DNA of 63,355 nt, from positions 1 to 63,355 of the forward strand of contig JAIBCK010000005.1 of the NCBI GenBank assembly GCA_019694215.1. Direction: 5' to 3'. Of the stretch, positions 36,425-45,466 are shown piece after piece. How positions within the stretch are numbered: position 1 is the stretch's first letter; every line of letters starts with the position of its first letter. The stretch comes from Thermoflexales bacterium (GTDB lineage Bacteria > Chloroflexota > Anaerolineae > J036 > Brachytrichaceae). The position numbers were made by a program, and so were the translations under genes. Under the pieces are notes generated by a model. It did not search any database, had not been told where the DNA came from, and saw nothing but the letters and a program-made list of their open reading frames with translations.

Positions 36425-38710
36425 ATGCCATTCAACAACCCGTACACTCAAAGAAGTGACAGTCGGCTCGTGGTCAAGGTGCTCGTTGCACTGACCCTGG
36501 CGTTGGCAACATTGTCCGGCGCACCCGCAAAACATACGAAGGCGGGGCCGTATCAGCCCGCGGCCGGCACCTTTACGGTCAACAGCGAACTCGATACGAA
36601 CTCGGCCGACAGCGTCCTGACCCTGCGCGAAGCGATCCTCATCGCGAATGGCGGCACCAGCGCGGGCGGGCTCGGCCGCGCCTTGACGGCCGGCGAGGCC
36701 GCACAACTGTCATTTTGCACGATCTCCGGCGGGCTGATCACGGCCGGCTGTGGCGCGGGCAGCGCCGATTGGATTCTGTACTCAGCAGGGATCACCCGCA
36801 CCGTCCTGAGTGCGACCCTCCCGCCCCTCAGTGACAATGGGACGACGCTGTGGCCGTCCTCGCGCATCGAGCTGGACTTCCTCGCGGCAAGCGGCCCGGA
36901 CTCCATCGCCATCGCCGTGTATGGGTCGGATATCACCCTCGCCAACCTGACGATTGTTAACGTCGCCAATCCAATTACGGCCGTGTATGTCTCCGGCCTG
37001 CGCGCCGTGCTTCGCGAGAACTTCGTGGGCACGCGACCGAACGTCTCAGGCTGTGGGACGAACAATGTCGCTGCCCGGCCGGTCTTTGGCATCATGCTCA
37101 CAAGCAAGGTCACCGCTGGCGCCGATGCGAACCATGTCTTCAGCAACACCATCGGTTGTGCCACCTACTCGGGGATAAACGTCGTCGGATCGGACTTCAC
37201 CCGCATTGGGATGGACCTCGACAACAATCCTGCGCCGAACTGGATCGGTGTCTCGGGCGACAGCGAACTGCCGGTCCCCAATGGCACTTCAGGCATCGCG
37301 TTGAGTACCACCCCGGACCTGACCACCACGCGCGGGGTGCGCTCCACCGATATCGCCTACAACGTCATCGCTGGCAATGGCACTCATGGCATTATCCTGA
37401 CGGGATCCGGCACGAATGACACAAACAGCGTCGCCCTCAACACCATCCGGGCCAACTACATCGGCTATCGTCCCCACACGCAGACCCCGCTCGGAAACAA
37501 CATCGCAGGGATTCTGCTGACGAATGGTGCCTACCAGAATGTGATCGGGGGGGCGACGGCGGCGGACGCAAACATCATCACCGGGCACCCGGCCAGCGGC
37601 ATCATCGTCAGCAACTCCAACAGGAACGGCATCCTGGGCAATTCCATTGGCGTTCATGTGCCCTACACCACGGCCCTGGGGAATGGCGCTTTTGGCGTCT
37701 ACATCGACAATGGGGCGAACAACCTTGTCGGGGGTTTCAACTTGCTCGGTATGTCGGTACGTGGAAACAGGATTGGCAACAATGGCCTGGCGGGTGTCCA
37801 TATCGTCGGCGGCACCAACAATCAAGTCATCGCCAACGAGATCGGCAGCGACAACGGCGCGCCGCGGGGCAACCTCGGCTATGGTGTCCGACTGATCGGT
37901 GCCGTGGGCACCCGGGTTGGGAGCAACGCCGTGGCATCGTGGGGCAACACCATCAGCAACAACGCGAATGTGGCGGTCTCGCTGGAAGGCGTGACGCAGA
38001 CGCTGGTCGCCGGGAACGTCATTAGCGGCAATCTTTCGATGGGCGTCGGCATCAACTTTGGCGCTGTCTACAACACCATCGGCGCGCCCACCTTCCCGAA
38101 CACGATCACGCTCAATGGGTATGCCGGGATCTTTCTCGGCCGTGCCGCCAACAACCTGATTCACTACAACACGATCGAGGGCAACGAACAGCATGGCGTG
38201 GAGATGTCGCTTCACGCAATCAGCAACACCATCACGTCCACGGTCATCACCAACAATGGTCTGGATGGCATCAGCATCGAAGCAGGAGCGCTCTACAACA
38301 ACTGGTCGCGCCTGAGCGTCTTTGGCAATGGCGGGCTGGGCGTCGACCGCGATGCCGTCAATGGCTACAATATTCCGGATGCGGGTGCCCTGACCGTCGA
38401 CGCGGCCGTGTATGTCGAGAGCCAGACCAAGGTGGTTGGGCGCGCGACGCCCTCGACGGGGGCAGTCACGACGCGCATCGAGCTATATGCCCCCGGCAGC
38501 CCGCGCGATCCGAGCGGCTACGGGGAGGGGCTGACCTATCTGGGCAGCACCGTTACGGATGCGACAGGCAACTGGTCGTTGCTGCTGGCAGGCCACCAGA
38601 GCTGCGTCACCGCGATCGAGACGGTGATCACGGCCGGGGTCGGGGCGCAGTCGGGCGAATTTGCCTTCAACCGCTGCGTGGGGACCTGGCTGCCGGTCAT
38701 CTCACGCTGA
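36425..38710 (+). CDS. Secreted parallel beta-helix protein (second paralogue)
   Basis: 761 residues with a hydrophobic signal region (VLVALTLALATLSGAPA, about residues 18-35), the start motif VNSELDTNSADSVLTLREAI and a beta-helix of many coils (examples are HGIILTGSGTNDTNS and VIGGATAADANIITG). The C-terminal beta domain (GYGEGLTYLGSTVTDATGNW) ends NRCVGTWLPVISR. It is clearly closer to the third paralogue than to the first: both share SDIAYNVIAGNG-like and NTIRANY(I/L)GYRP stretches. An in-frame GTG at 36419 is possible. Probably cell-surface or secreted; the role is unknown. Confidence 0.85.
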   Translation: MPFNNPYTQRSDSRLVVKVLVALTLALATLSGAPAKHTKAGPYQPAAGTFTVNSELDTNSADSVLTLREAILIANGGTSAGGLGRALTAGEAAQLSFCTISGGLITAGCGAGSADWILYSAGITRTVLSATLPPLSDNGTTLWPSSRIELDFLAASGPDSIAIAVYGSDITLANLTIVNVANPITAVYVSGLRAVLRENFVGTRPNVSGCGTNNVAARPVFGIMLTSKVTAGADANHVFSNTIGCATYSGINVVGSDFTRIGMDLDNNPAPNWIGVSGDSELPVPNGTSGIALSTTPDLTTTRGVRSTDIAYNVIAGNGTHGIILTGSGTNDTNSVALNTIRANYIGYRPHTQTPLGNNIAGILLTNGAYQNVIGGATAADANIITGHPASGIIVSNSNRNGILGNSIGVHVPYTTALGNGAFGVYIDNGANNLVGGFNLLGMSVRGNRIGNNGLAGVHIVGGTNNQVIANEIGSDNGAPRGNLGYGVRLIGAVGTRVGSNAVASWGNTISNNANVAVSLEGVTQTLVAGNVISGNLSMGVGINFGAVYNTIGAPTFPNTITLNGYAGIFLGRAANNLIHYNTIEGNEQHGVEMSLHAISNTITSTVITNNGLDGISIEAGALYNNWSRLSVFGNGGLGVDRDAVNGYNIPDAGALTVDAAVYVESQTKVVGRATPSTGAVTTRIELYAPGSPRDPSGYGEGLTYLGSTVTDATGNWSLLLAGHQSCVTAIETVITAGVGAQSGEFAFNRCVGTWLPVISR

Positions 38711-38821
38711 TTCTCCACAAGCGTCGGTTCTGAGGCTGCGGCCGTGCGGCACAACCAGCGGTGAGGGTTCATCCTGCCAGGTTGATAGACCGCGCGGCCG
38801 CGGTGCGCATAGGATCGTGGC

Positions 38822-41110
38822 ATGCGCACCTATTCCCCGGCTTCGTTCGTTTGGACGTCGTTCAATTCGGCTGTCTGCGCGGCGTTGACGCTGTCGCTGA
38901 CGTTTGGCACTGTGGCACAGCCTGCTGCGGCGCAACCGCTCCGTCCGCTGGCGGGGACGTTCACCGTCAACAGCGGCCTCGACACAACGACCTCCGATGG
39001 GGTGCTGACGCTGCGTGAGGCCGTGCTGATTGCAAACGGTGGCACCGGGGCCGGCGGGCTCGCCCGGGCGCTGAGTGCCTCCGAGGCCGCCCAACTGGCG
39101 GGCTGCACGATTTCCTCCGGGCTGATTACGGGCGGCTGCGGCGCCGGCGTCCCCGACACGATCGTCTACGCCGCCGCGATCACGCGCACGGTGCTGGCCG
39201 CGACGCTGCCCTACTTCTCAGACAATGCCACCACGCTTGCCCCGAGCGCGCGCGTGGAGCTCGATTTCAACGGGGCGACCGGGCCGCTGTCGGCTGGTAT
39301 CTGGATTACCGCCAACGACGTCACAATCGCCAACCTCACCATCGTCAACCTGGGCACGTCCGAAGTGGGCATCATGTCGCAGGGGCTCCGGACGACGCTG
39401 CGTGACAACTACATTGGCACGCGCCCCAACATCGCCGGGTGTCAGTCCGACAACATCTTCGTCCGAATGCTGCACGGCATTCAGATCATGAGCAAGGTGC
39501 CCTCGGCCGCCGACGCCAACTATGTGTATGGCAACACCATCGGCTGCGCTGGCAACTCCGGCATCGTTCTGATTTCGACCGATTACTCACGCATCGGGCT
39601 CGATCAGGCGCAGAACCCGCATGGCAACCGAATCGGCGTGTCGGGCAACTCCGAACTGCCCGTTCCCAACAGCGCGACGGGCATCCTGCTCATGACCTCG
39701 ACGGTGGCCACGGTGACGACTGGCACGCGATCTTCGGACATTGCCTACAACGTGATTGCTGGCAACGGTGGGAATGGCATCCTGTTGCTCGGCTCCGGCG
39801 TCAACGACATCAACAGCGTCACGCTCAACACCATTCGCGCCAACTACCTCGGCTATCGCCCCATCACCAAACAGCCGCTTGGCAACGCCGGTTCCGGCGT
39901 TGCCGCGGCCAATGGCGCTTTCCTCAACCTGATCGGCGGCACCTCGGCCGCAGACGCCAACGTCATCGTCGCCAACAACGGCTCGGGCGTCAACATCCAG
40001 GATTCCAACTTCAACGGCGTCCTCGGCAACGACATCGGCGTCTTTGACCCCTTGACCACGACGCTCGGAAACAAGGGGTTCGGCGTCTCGGTCGCCAACG
40101 GCAACAACAACCTGGTGGGCGGCTACTCTTTTTTCGTGACCAGCGTGAACGGAAATCGAATCGGCTCCAACCAGCTGTCGGGTGTCAGCATCCAGGGCGG
40201 CTCGGGCAATCAGGTCATTGGCAACGAAATCGGAAGCCATAACGGTCTGATTCGACCCAACAAAGAGAACGGCATCCGGCTGTTCAAAACCAATCTGGCC
40301 AGGATTGGCAGCGATGCAAATTCGAGCTGGGGCAACTCGATCAACAACAACACCGTCGTCGGAGTCTGGATGGAGGGTGTGACGACGACGCTGGTGGCCG
40401 GCAACGTCATCTCGAACAATGTTTCATCGGGAGTGTACCTGGCGTACACCACCACCAACAACGTGATCGGCGCGCCGGGCTTCCCCAACACCATCACCAT
40501 GAACGGCAATTCGGGCATCGTGCTGGGCTATGCCACGAACAACACGATCCATTACAACCTGGTCGACAACAATCTGTACAACGGAATCTCACTGAATGTC
40601 GGCGCGATCAGCAACACCATCACGTCAACGGTCATCTCGCGCAACGGGCTGGATGGCATCAACCTCACCCCGGGGCTTCTCTACAACAACTGGTCGCAAC
40701 TGCGGGTGTTTGACAACGGCGGGCTGGGCATCGATGTCGATGCCACCGGTGTCTACCTCGATACGCCAAACCCCGGACCGCTGACCATTGACAGCGCAAG
40801 CTATGCGGGTCTGCAGATGAACGTCGGTGGGCATGGCACGCCCTCGACCGGCGGCGTCACTTCGGCCGTCGAGCTGTATTTCGTCGGCAGCCCGCGCGAC
40901 CCGAGCGGCTATGGCGAGGGCTGGATCTATCTGGGGAGCACGGCGACGAACGCGAGCGGGCTGTGGTCGATGACGATCGATGGCCACTGGAGCTGCGTCA
41001 CGGCGTTCGAGACTGTGACGACGCCTGTGGCCGGCGGGCCGAAACGCCAGTCGGGCGAATTTGCCTTCAACCGCTGCGTGGGCGCCTACCTGCCCATCGT
41101 CCAGCGCTAG
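38822..41110 (+). CDS. Secreted parallel beta-helix protein (third paralogue)
   Basis: 762 residues. The signal peptide (AVCAALTLSLTFGTVAQPAAAQ) appears to be cleaved after an AxA motif near residue 40. The same CSLREA-like entry VNSGLDTTTSDGVLTLREAV is followed by the beta-helix and the C-terminal domain ending NRCVGAYLPIVQR. A hexamer TAGGAT (38810-38815) lies six bases before the ATG. Like its neighbours it has many Asn-rich turns (NNTIHYN, GNGGNG), as expected for helix ladders. Spacers between the three genes are only about 110-120 bases. Confidence 0.85.
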   Translation: MRTYSPASFVWTSFNSAVCAALTLSLTFGTVAQPAAAQPLRPLAGTFTVNSGLDTTTSDGVLTLREAVLIANGGTGAGGLARALSASEAAQLAGCTISSGLITGGCGAGVPDTIVYAAAITRTVLAATLPYFSDNATTLAPSARVELDFNGATGPLSAGIWITANDVTIANLTIVNLGTSEVGIMSQGLRTTLRDNYIGTRPNIAGCQSDNIFVRMLHGIQIMSKVPSAADANYVYGNTIGCAGNSGIVLISTDYSRIGLDQAQNPHGNRIGVSGNSELPVPNSATGILLMTSTVATVTTGTRSSDIAYNVIAGNGGNGILLLGSGVNDINSVTLNTIRANYLGYRPITKQPLGNAGSGVAAANGAFLNLIGGTSAADANVIVANNGSGVNIQDSNFNGVLGNDIGVFDPLTTTLGNKGFGVSVANGNNNLVGGYSFFVTSVNGNRIGSNQLSGVSIQGGSGNQVIGNEIGSHNGLIRPNKENGIRLFKTNLARIGSDANSSWGNSINNNTVVGVWMEGVTTTLVAGNVISNNVSSGVYLAYTTTNNVIGAPGFPNTITMNGNSGIVLGYATNNTIHYNLVDNNLYNGISLNVGAISNTITSTVISRNGLDGINLTPGLLYNNWSQLRVFDNGGLGIDVDATGVYLDTPNPGPLTIDSASYAGLQMNVGGHGTPSTGGVTSAVELYFVGSPRDPSGYGEGWIYLGSTATNASGLWSMTIDGHWSCVTAFETVTTPVAGGPKRQSGEFAFNRCVGAYLPIVQR

Positions 41111-41115
41111 CCGGC

Positions 41116-41141
41116 CTGCCCGTCGGTCGGACGTCGGGCAG
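41116..41141 (+). terminator. Hairpin after the third beta-helix gene
   Basis: CTGCCCG (41116-41122) pairs with CGGGCAG (41135-41141). It starts six bases after the stop codon. No T-tract follows, so termination is uncertain. Confidence 0.45.
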
Positions 41142-41179
41142 GGGCAGCGAAGGCGTCATGCGGGACGGCGACCGGGGAC

Positions 41180-41185
41180 TATAAT
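41180..41185 (+). promoter_or_regulatory. -10 box of the LysM-PA14 gene
   Basis: A perfect TATAAT 61 bases before the ATG at 41247. No convincing -35 box. The leader contains an isolated AGGAGGT at 41192-41198, too far from the start to serve it. Confidence 0.5.
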
Positions 41186-41246
41186 CTTTTCAGGAGGTCA
41201 CGGTCTCCGCTCGTGCACGTTGCGCGGGCCGGCCGGAAGAAAAACC

Positions 41247-42326
41247 ATGAACACACGCCTCATCACGTCATTGCGTGGCTTGAGCGCAGCCCTGATGGCT
41301 GCTTCGGCGCTCGCCTTTGCAGCGCCCATGCCCGTCGCGGCCGCGAACGACGCCGCGCCTGCCGCTTGCTTCTACTACCGCGTCAGCTGGGGGGACACCC
41401 TCACCAAGATCGCCATTCGCTACGGGGTCACGATCAACGCCATCATGGCTGCCAACGGCCTGCGCAGCACGGTGATCTACGCCGGCACGACGCTGTGCAT
41501 CCCGGTCAACACGCCCGCGCCCCCGCCCTCGGGCGGCGCGTGGCTGGCCCAGTTCTGGAACAACACGGCCCAGTCCGGTGCGCCCGCCCTCGAGCGCGCA
41601 GACTCGGTGCTCAGTTTCCAGTGGGGCTTCGGCACGCCAAACCCGGCGGTGATCGTGGCGGATAACTTTTCCGCCCGGTGGACGCGCAGCTACAACTTTA
41701 TCGGCGGCACGTATCGCTTTTCCCTGAGTGCCGATGACGGCATCCGGCTTTGGGTGGATGGCAACATCGTCTACGACGCCTACAGCTTCGTGGGCTCGCT
41801 CAACAAGACGCTGGATGTGCCCATCACGGCGGGCATGCACCAGATCCGCGTCGATTACGTCGAGTACGGCGGATTGGCCCGTGTGAGCGCGAGCTTCATC
41901 CGGCTGGCCGGATCGACCCCGCCGCCGCCCCCACCTCCGCCGCCGCAGGGCGCCGCCAACTGGACGGCCTCGTTCTACAACAACACCACGCTGAGCGGCG
42001 CGCCGGTGCTCATTGTCGGCACTGGTCCGATCGACTTCAACTGGGGCACGGGCTCGGTGGGCTCGGGCGTGCAGGCCGACAACTACACCGCCCGCTTCGT
42101 CACGACCTACAACTTTGAGGCGGCGACGTATCGCTTCACCGCGCAGGTCGATGATGGCATCCGCATGTGGGTCGATGACCTGCTGATCTTCGACCAGTGG
42201 CGCGAGCAGTCGCTGCGCGGCTATTCCATCGACATCCCGATGTCCGCCGGGACGCACAACATCCGGGTCGAATACCTCGAACTGACGGGCATCTCCGCCG
42301 TCAAGGTGGGCTGGGGCAAGCGCTAG
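41247..42326 (+). CDS. Secreted protein with LysM and two PA14-like domains
   Basis: 359 residues. The signal peptide (LMAASALAFAAPMPVAAA) is followed by one LysM domain (FYYRVSWGDTLTKIAIRYGV, ending GTTLCIPVNTP), a Pro linker, and two PA14-like beta domains separated by a nine-Pro linker. Each PA14 repeat has the pattern W-x-A-x-F-Y/W-N-N-T, then Y-R-F-x-x-x-x-DDGIR-W-V-D, then G-x-H-x-I-R-V-Y-E. PA14 domains bind carbohydrates, and LysM would hold the protein on the wall. It is probably a surface glycan-binding protein, a natural partner of the beta-helix proteins upstream. Confidence 0.9.
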   Translation: MNTRLITSLRGLSAALMAASALAFAAPMPVAAANDAAPAACFYYRVSWGDTLTKIAIRYGVTINAIMAANGLRSTVIYAGTTLCIPVNTPAPPPSGGAWLAQFWNNTAQSGAPALERADSVLSFQWGFGTPNPAVIVADNFSARWTRSYNFIGGTYRFSLSADDGIRLWVDGNIVYDAYSFVGSLNKTLDVPITAGMHQIRVDYVEYGGLARVSASFIRLAGSTPPPPPPPPPQGAANWTASFYNNTTLSGAPVLIVGTGPIDFNWGTGSVGSGVQADNYTARFVTTYNFEAATYRFTAQVDDGIRMWVDDLLIFDQWREQSLRGYSIDIPMSAGTHNIRVEYLELTGISAVKVGWGKR

Positions 42327-42349
42327 CCGTTGCTTAACACTGATCGTTG

Positions 42350-42393
42350 CGCGCCCGCGATCCCGGCTCAGGCCGGGGTGGCGGGCGCGTTTT
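42350..42393. terminator. Two-step hairpin terminator shared by convergent genes
   Basis: CGCGCCCGC (42350-42358) pairs with GCGGGCGCG (42381-42389), enclosing CCCGGC-TCAG-GCCGGG. TTTT follows on the plus strand. It overlaps the last codons of the convergent methyltransferase gene. Confidence 0.85.
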
Positions 42394-43108
42394 GCTGTGT
42401 GGCCGGGGCATCCGGCTTCGTGGCCAGCACGAGGTCGTAGTCCACCAACCAGCGCAGCACGCGCACGTTGCGCAACCCGAGCGCCGAGAGCCGCGTGACA
42501 AACGCTTTGGTGGACTCGGTGCGCCCGGGCATCTTCCAGGCGTCCGGACCGATGCGATTGCTCAGCACGAGCAGCCCGCCGGGCGCGCATACGCGCTGGA
42601 GCTCGGCCAGCGCGCGCGTGGGGTGGGGCATGAACTCGAGCGCTTCGAGACACGCCACGACGTCAAAGCCGGCGTCGGGGAGCCCCAGCGCCTCGGCATC
42701 CGCGAGGCGCGTCTCCGCGCGCGCGGCATAGGGCGCTAGCAAATGGGTGGCGATGGCCAGCATGCGCGGGGAGAGGTCGGTGGCGAGCACGCTGCCCTCA
42801 AAGGCGGGCGCCGCCAGAATGGCGCGGGCAAACCGACCGGTCCCGCTTGCCACATCCAGCACGCGCGCGCGCCGCAGGCCGGACCGGTTCAAGTGGTCGA
42901 CCACCGGTGCGGCCAGCATCTGATGGTCGAACTGTGGATCGAAGTGCTTGACGACCTCGTAGCGTGGCGCATAACGATCATAAAGCCAGACCACGACGCG
43001 GCGCCCGAGATACGCCCCCTCGGCCACGACCAGCTGCCAGTACGCCAGGCCACCCACGAGGGCAAGGCCCGCGCCGAGGGCGAGCAGCATCGCCAGTGTC
43101 GCGTTCAT
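42368..43108 (-). CDS. Membrane-anchored class I SAM-dependent methyltransferase
   Basis: 246 residues. An N-terminal helix (LAMLLALGAGLALVGGLAYW) probably anchors it in the membrane. The Rossmann domain has motif I VLDVASGTGRFARAIL, then VLATDLSPRML and FDVVACLEALEFMPHPTRALAELQRV, as in ubiquinone/menaquinone-type and lipid methyltransferases. The target is unknown; the membrane anchor suggests a lipid-soluble substrate. It lies three bases after the histidine kinase and is probably co-transcribed. Its tail (APATQQNAPATPA) is low complexity. Confidence 0.82.
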   Translation of the reverse strand: MNATLAMLLALGAGLALVGGLAYWQLVVAEGAYLGRRVVVWLYDRYAPRYEVVKHFDPQFDHQMLAAPVVDHLNRSGLRRARVLDVASGTGRFARAILAAPAFEGSVLATDLSPRMLAIATHLLAPYAARAETRLADAEALGLPDAGFDVVACLEALEFMPHPTRALAELQRVCAPGGLLVLSNRIGPDAWKMPGRTESTKAFVTRLSALGLRNVRVLRWLVDYDLVLATKPDAPATQQNAPATPA

Positions 43109-43111
43109 CCT

Positions 43112-44770
43112 TCAGGCAAAGCTGAGCGGGGCCTCGATCACCGCCAGCGTGCCCTGACCGTCCGTCCCGCTGCGCAGTTCGAAGGACCCCCGCAGGTCGT
43201 CCTTGACCAGGGTCTCGACGATGCGCAGCCCCAGGCTGCGCGTGTCGCGGTCGCCGGCGTAGCCGGTTCCGTCGTCGCGCACCTCGACCACGAGCTTGCC
43301 GGTGGCCTCGCGCAACAGAATGTCGACGCGGCCGCCGCTGCGTCCGACGAAGGCGTGCTCCATGGCGTTCTGCACCAGCTCGTTCACGCTGAGGGCCAGC
43401 GCCGTGGCCGCGCGCGAGGAGAGACGAATCGCCTCGCCCTCGACCCGGATGTCGAGCTGTTGATCCGGCCGCGACATGTTGGCGTTGGTCAGGCTGACCA
43501 CGCGCTGGATGATGTCGCGCACGTCGACCAACCGCAGCCCCTCCTGCGCAAGCGCGTCATGCACCGCGGCAATGCTCATGATGCGCCCGATGCTCTGCTG
43601 CAGCACCTCACTGGCCGAGACCTCGGGATGCTCGCTGAGCTGCATCTGGAGTAGCATCACGACGTTTTGCAGATTGTTCTTGACGCGGTGGTTCATCTCG
43701 CGCACGATCGCGGCATTCCCGATCAGGTGCGCGTTCTCGATGGCCAGCGCGATCTGGTTGGCCAGCGTCACGCACAGGTCGATTTCGGAATCCAGAAAGT
43801 CGCGTCGCTCGGCGTTCCACACGTTCATCAGGCCGACCGTGCGATCCCGCGCCACGAGCGGAACCAGCAGCAGGCTGTTCAACCCCGCCTGCTGCGCCCA
43901 GCTCAGGAGCTTGGGCGCGAGCTCGCCGGCCACATCATTGATCGCCACGGGCTCGCCCAGCGCCTCGATGTTGACCAGCGGCAGGTTGTCCAGCTGCCAC
44001 TCCGGCTCGGTGGGCGGCGGCGTCCCGCGATCGGCGGCGGCGCGCAGCAGGTAGGCGTTGTCCGTTTCGTCCAGCAGCAGCAGCGAGCAGCGCGTGGCGT
44101 TCAGCGCGCCGAGGGCCATCTGCGCCACCAGGCGCAGCGTCTCATCGAGATACGCCGGCGCGACGACGGCCTTGGACACCTCCGACACCGCTGCCAGCTC
44201 CTTCATGCGCCGGTCAGTCTGTTCGTACAGGACCGCGCGCTCGAGCACGCCAGCCACCATGTCACCGATCAGCGTCGCGAACTCGAGATCCCCCGCCGTC
44301 CAGTGTCGGATGCGGAAGGTCTGCATGTTGAGCGCGCCAATGGCCTTGTCGCCGCTGCGCAGCGGCACGGCCATCAGTGAGCGGAAGGGTTTCTCACGCG
44401 TGTGCGGCACGGGGTGGAAGCGTGGGTCGTTCCAGGCGTCGGCCGACGCCACCGGCTTGAGTTGCTGCGCCGCCCAGCCGGTCAGGCCCTGCCCGAGATC
44501 GAGGGATGCCGAGCCCACGGCGTCGGCGAACAGCCCCGTCGTCGCACGCAACATCAGGCGCTGCGTTCCCGGATCCAGCAGGTAGATCGAGCACGAGTCG
44601 GCGTCCAGGGCCTTGGTCGCCGTCCGGGTCACCGAGTCGAGGATCGAGCGCAGGTCCGAGACGCCGTTGATGGCGCGGAAGATCTCGCGCACCGCGTCGA
44701 TCTCGCGCGTGCGCTGCTTGAGCAGCTCGCGCTCCGCAATGATGGCGTGCTGGTTCATGTCGCTGATCAT
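43112..44770 (-). CDS. Cytoplasmic GAF-GAF histidine kinase, HisKA_2 type
   Basis: 552 residues without a membrane segment. Two GAF domains (about 30-190 and 200-350; DADSCSIYLLDPGTQRLM and LNATRCSLLLLDETDNAYLL) sense small ligands or redox. The kinase core is HisKA_2 with the H-box REMNHRVKNNLQN (His361) and an ATPase domain with N-box LSVNELVQNAMEHAF and EVRDDGTGYAG. This layout resembles PdtaS-type kinases of Actinobacteria. No cognate regulator is adjacent, so it is an orphan kinase. The start is the ATG at 44770; ATG 44758 is also possible. Confidence 0.88.
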   Translation of the reverse strand: MISDMNQHAIIAERELLKQRTREIDAVREIFRAINGVSDLRSILDSVTRTATKALDADSCSIYLLDPGTQRLMLRATTGLFADAVGSASLDLGQGLTGWAAQQLKPVASADAWNDPRFHPVPHTREKPFRSLMAVPLRSGDKAIGALNMQTFRIRHWTAGDLEFATLIGDMVAGVLERAVLYEQTDRRMKELAAVSEVSKAVVAPAYLDETLRLVAQMALGALNATRCSLLLLDETDNAYLLRAAADRGTPPPTEPEWQLDNLPLVNIEALGEPVAINDVAGELAPKLLSWAQQAGLNSLLLVPLVARDRTVGLMNVWNAERRDFLDSEIDLCVTLANQIALAIENAHLIGNAAIVREMNHRVKNNLQNVVMLLQMQLSEHPEVSASEVLQQSIGRIMSIAAVHDALAQEGLRLVDVRDIIQRVVSLTNANMSRPDQQLDIRVEGEAIRLSSRAATALALSVNELVQNAMEHAFVGRSGGRVDILLREATGKLVVEVRDDGTGYAGDRDTRSLGLRIVETLVKDDLRGSFELRSGTDGQGTLAVIEAPLSFA

Positions 44771-44801
44771 CTGTGAACGTTGGACGGCTTTGGCTTGCGC
44801 C

Positions 44802-45455
44802 CTAGGTCACGGCAGTATACCGATCGGCGTTCCGCCACTCCAGCAGCACCGCCCATCCTCCGGTCACCTCATCGTGGACGTATTCCGGCAGCAACCCGCG
44901 CGGGGTGAAGCCATTGCGCAGCTGCGTGGAGAGGGTGGGGTCATGCAGCTGGCCGGCGACGACCTTGCGGACATACTCGAAGGCGGTCATCTCGCGCCGA
45001 TGCCCGGCATAGCCGGGAATCAGCCCGCACACCACCTGGCCGGCCAGATTCAACGACACGCACAGCGCCTTGCGCGCGTCGTAGAAGCGCCTTGCGATGC
45101 CGAGGCCCCGGTAGCGGGCATCGACGCACATGTCGGCGCCATACAGATAGGCGCCGTTGGGCTGGTGCGTGTTAAACCAGCCGTGATCTGTGTCCTGGTA
45201 GACCGAGACCAGGTGTGGGTGCGCGAAGTCCACGTCCTGCCGGAAGGTCGAGGTGAACCCAACCAGCGCGCCGGTCGTCGCGAGCGCTGCGACGAGCTGG
45301 CCCTCGGGAAAAAGTGCGATGTGGTTGCGAAACTGCTCGGCGGTGTAGATCGTGCTTGGATCCACGGTGGGGAAGCAGCCGCGATCGAGCGCCTCGCAGG
45401 CGTCGCCGTCCTCCGGGCGCATGTGCCGGATGACGACCGTGTCTTGTGCTGACAT
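44802..45455 (-). CDS. GNAT family N-acetyltransferase (first of a tandem pair)
   Basis: 217 residues with a GNAT fold: IALFPEGQLVAAL, YLYGADMCVDARYRGLGIARRFYDARKALC (acetyl-CoA motif RGLGIA) and the C-terminal LHDPTLSTQLRNGFTPRGLLPEY. This pattern matches the GNAT domain of proteins that join a GNAT to a carbon-nitrogen hydrolase, but here the hydrolase is absent. The start at 45455 is preferred because upstream in-frame codons fall inside the neighbour. The substrate is unknown. Confidence 0.85.
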   Translation of the reverse strand: MSAQDTVVIRHMRPEDGDACEALDRGCFPTVDPSTIYTAEQFRNHIALFPEGQLVAALATTGALVGFTSTFRQDVDFAHPHLVSVYQDTDHGWFNTHQPNGAYLYGADMCVDARYRGLGIARRFYDARKALCVSLNLAGQVVCGLIPGYAGHRREMTAFEYVRKVVAGQLHDPTLSTQLRNGFTPRGLLPEYVHDEVTGGWAVLLEWRNADRYTAVT

Positions 45456-45466
45456 GGCTTCCCCCG

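Noticed and set aside
33987-41110. Possible CRISPR or tandem DNA repeat array
   Set aside because: The periodicity is in the protein (beta-helix coils); DNA copies are diverged and have no constant repeat-spacer layout.
41192-41665. A small gene starting at GTG 41213 after AGGAGGT
   Set aside because: The distance of 14 bases is too long, the product is Arg/His-rich in an alternative frame, and the LysM-PA14 gene covers most of it.
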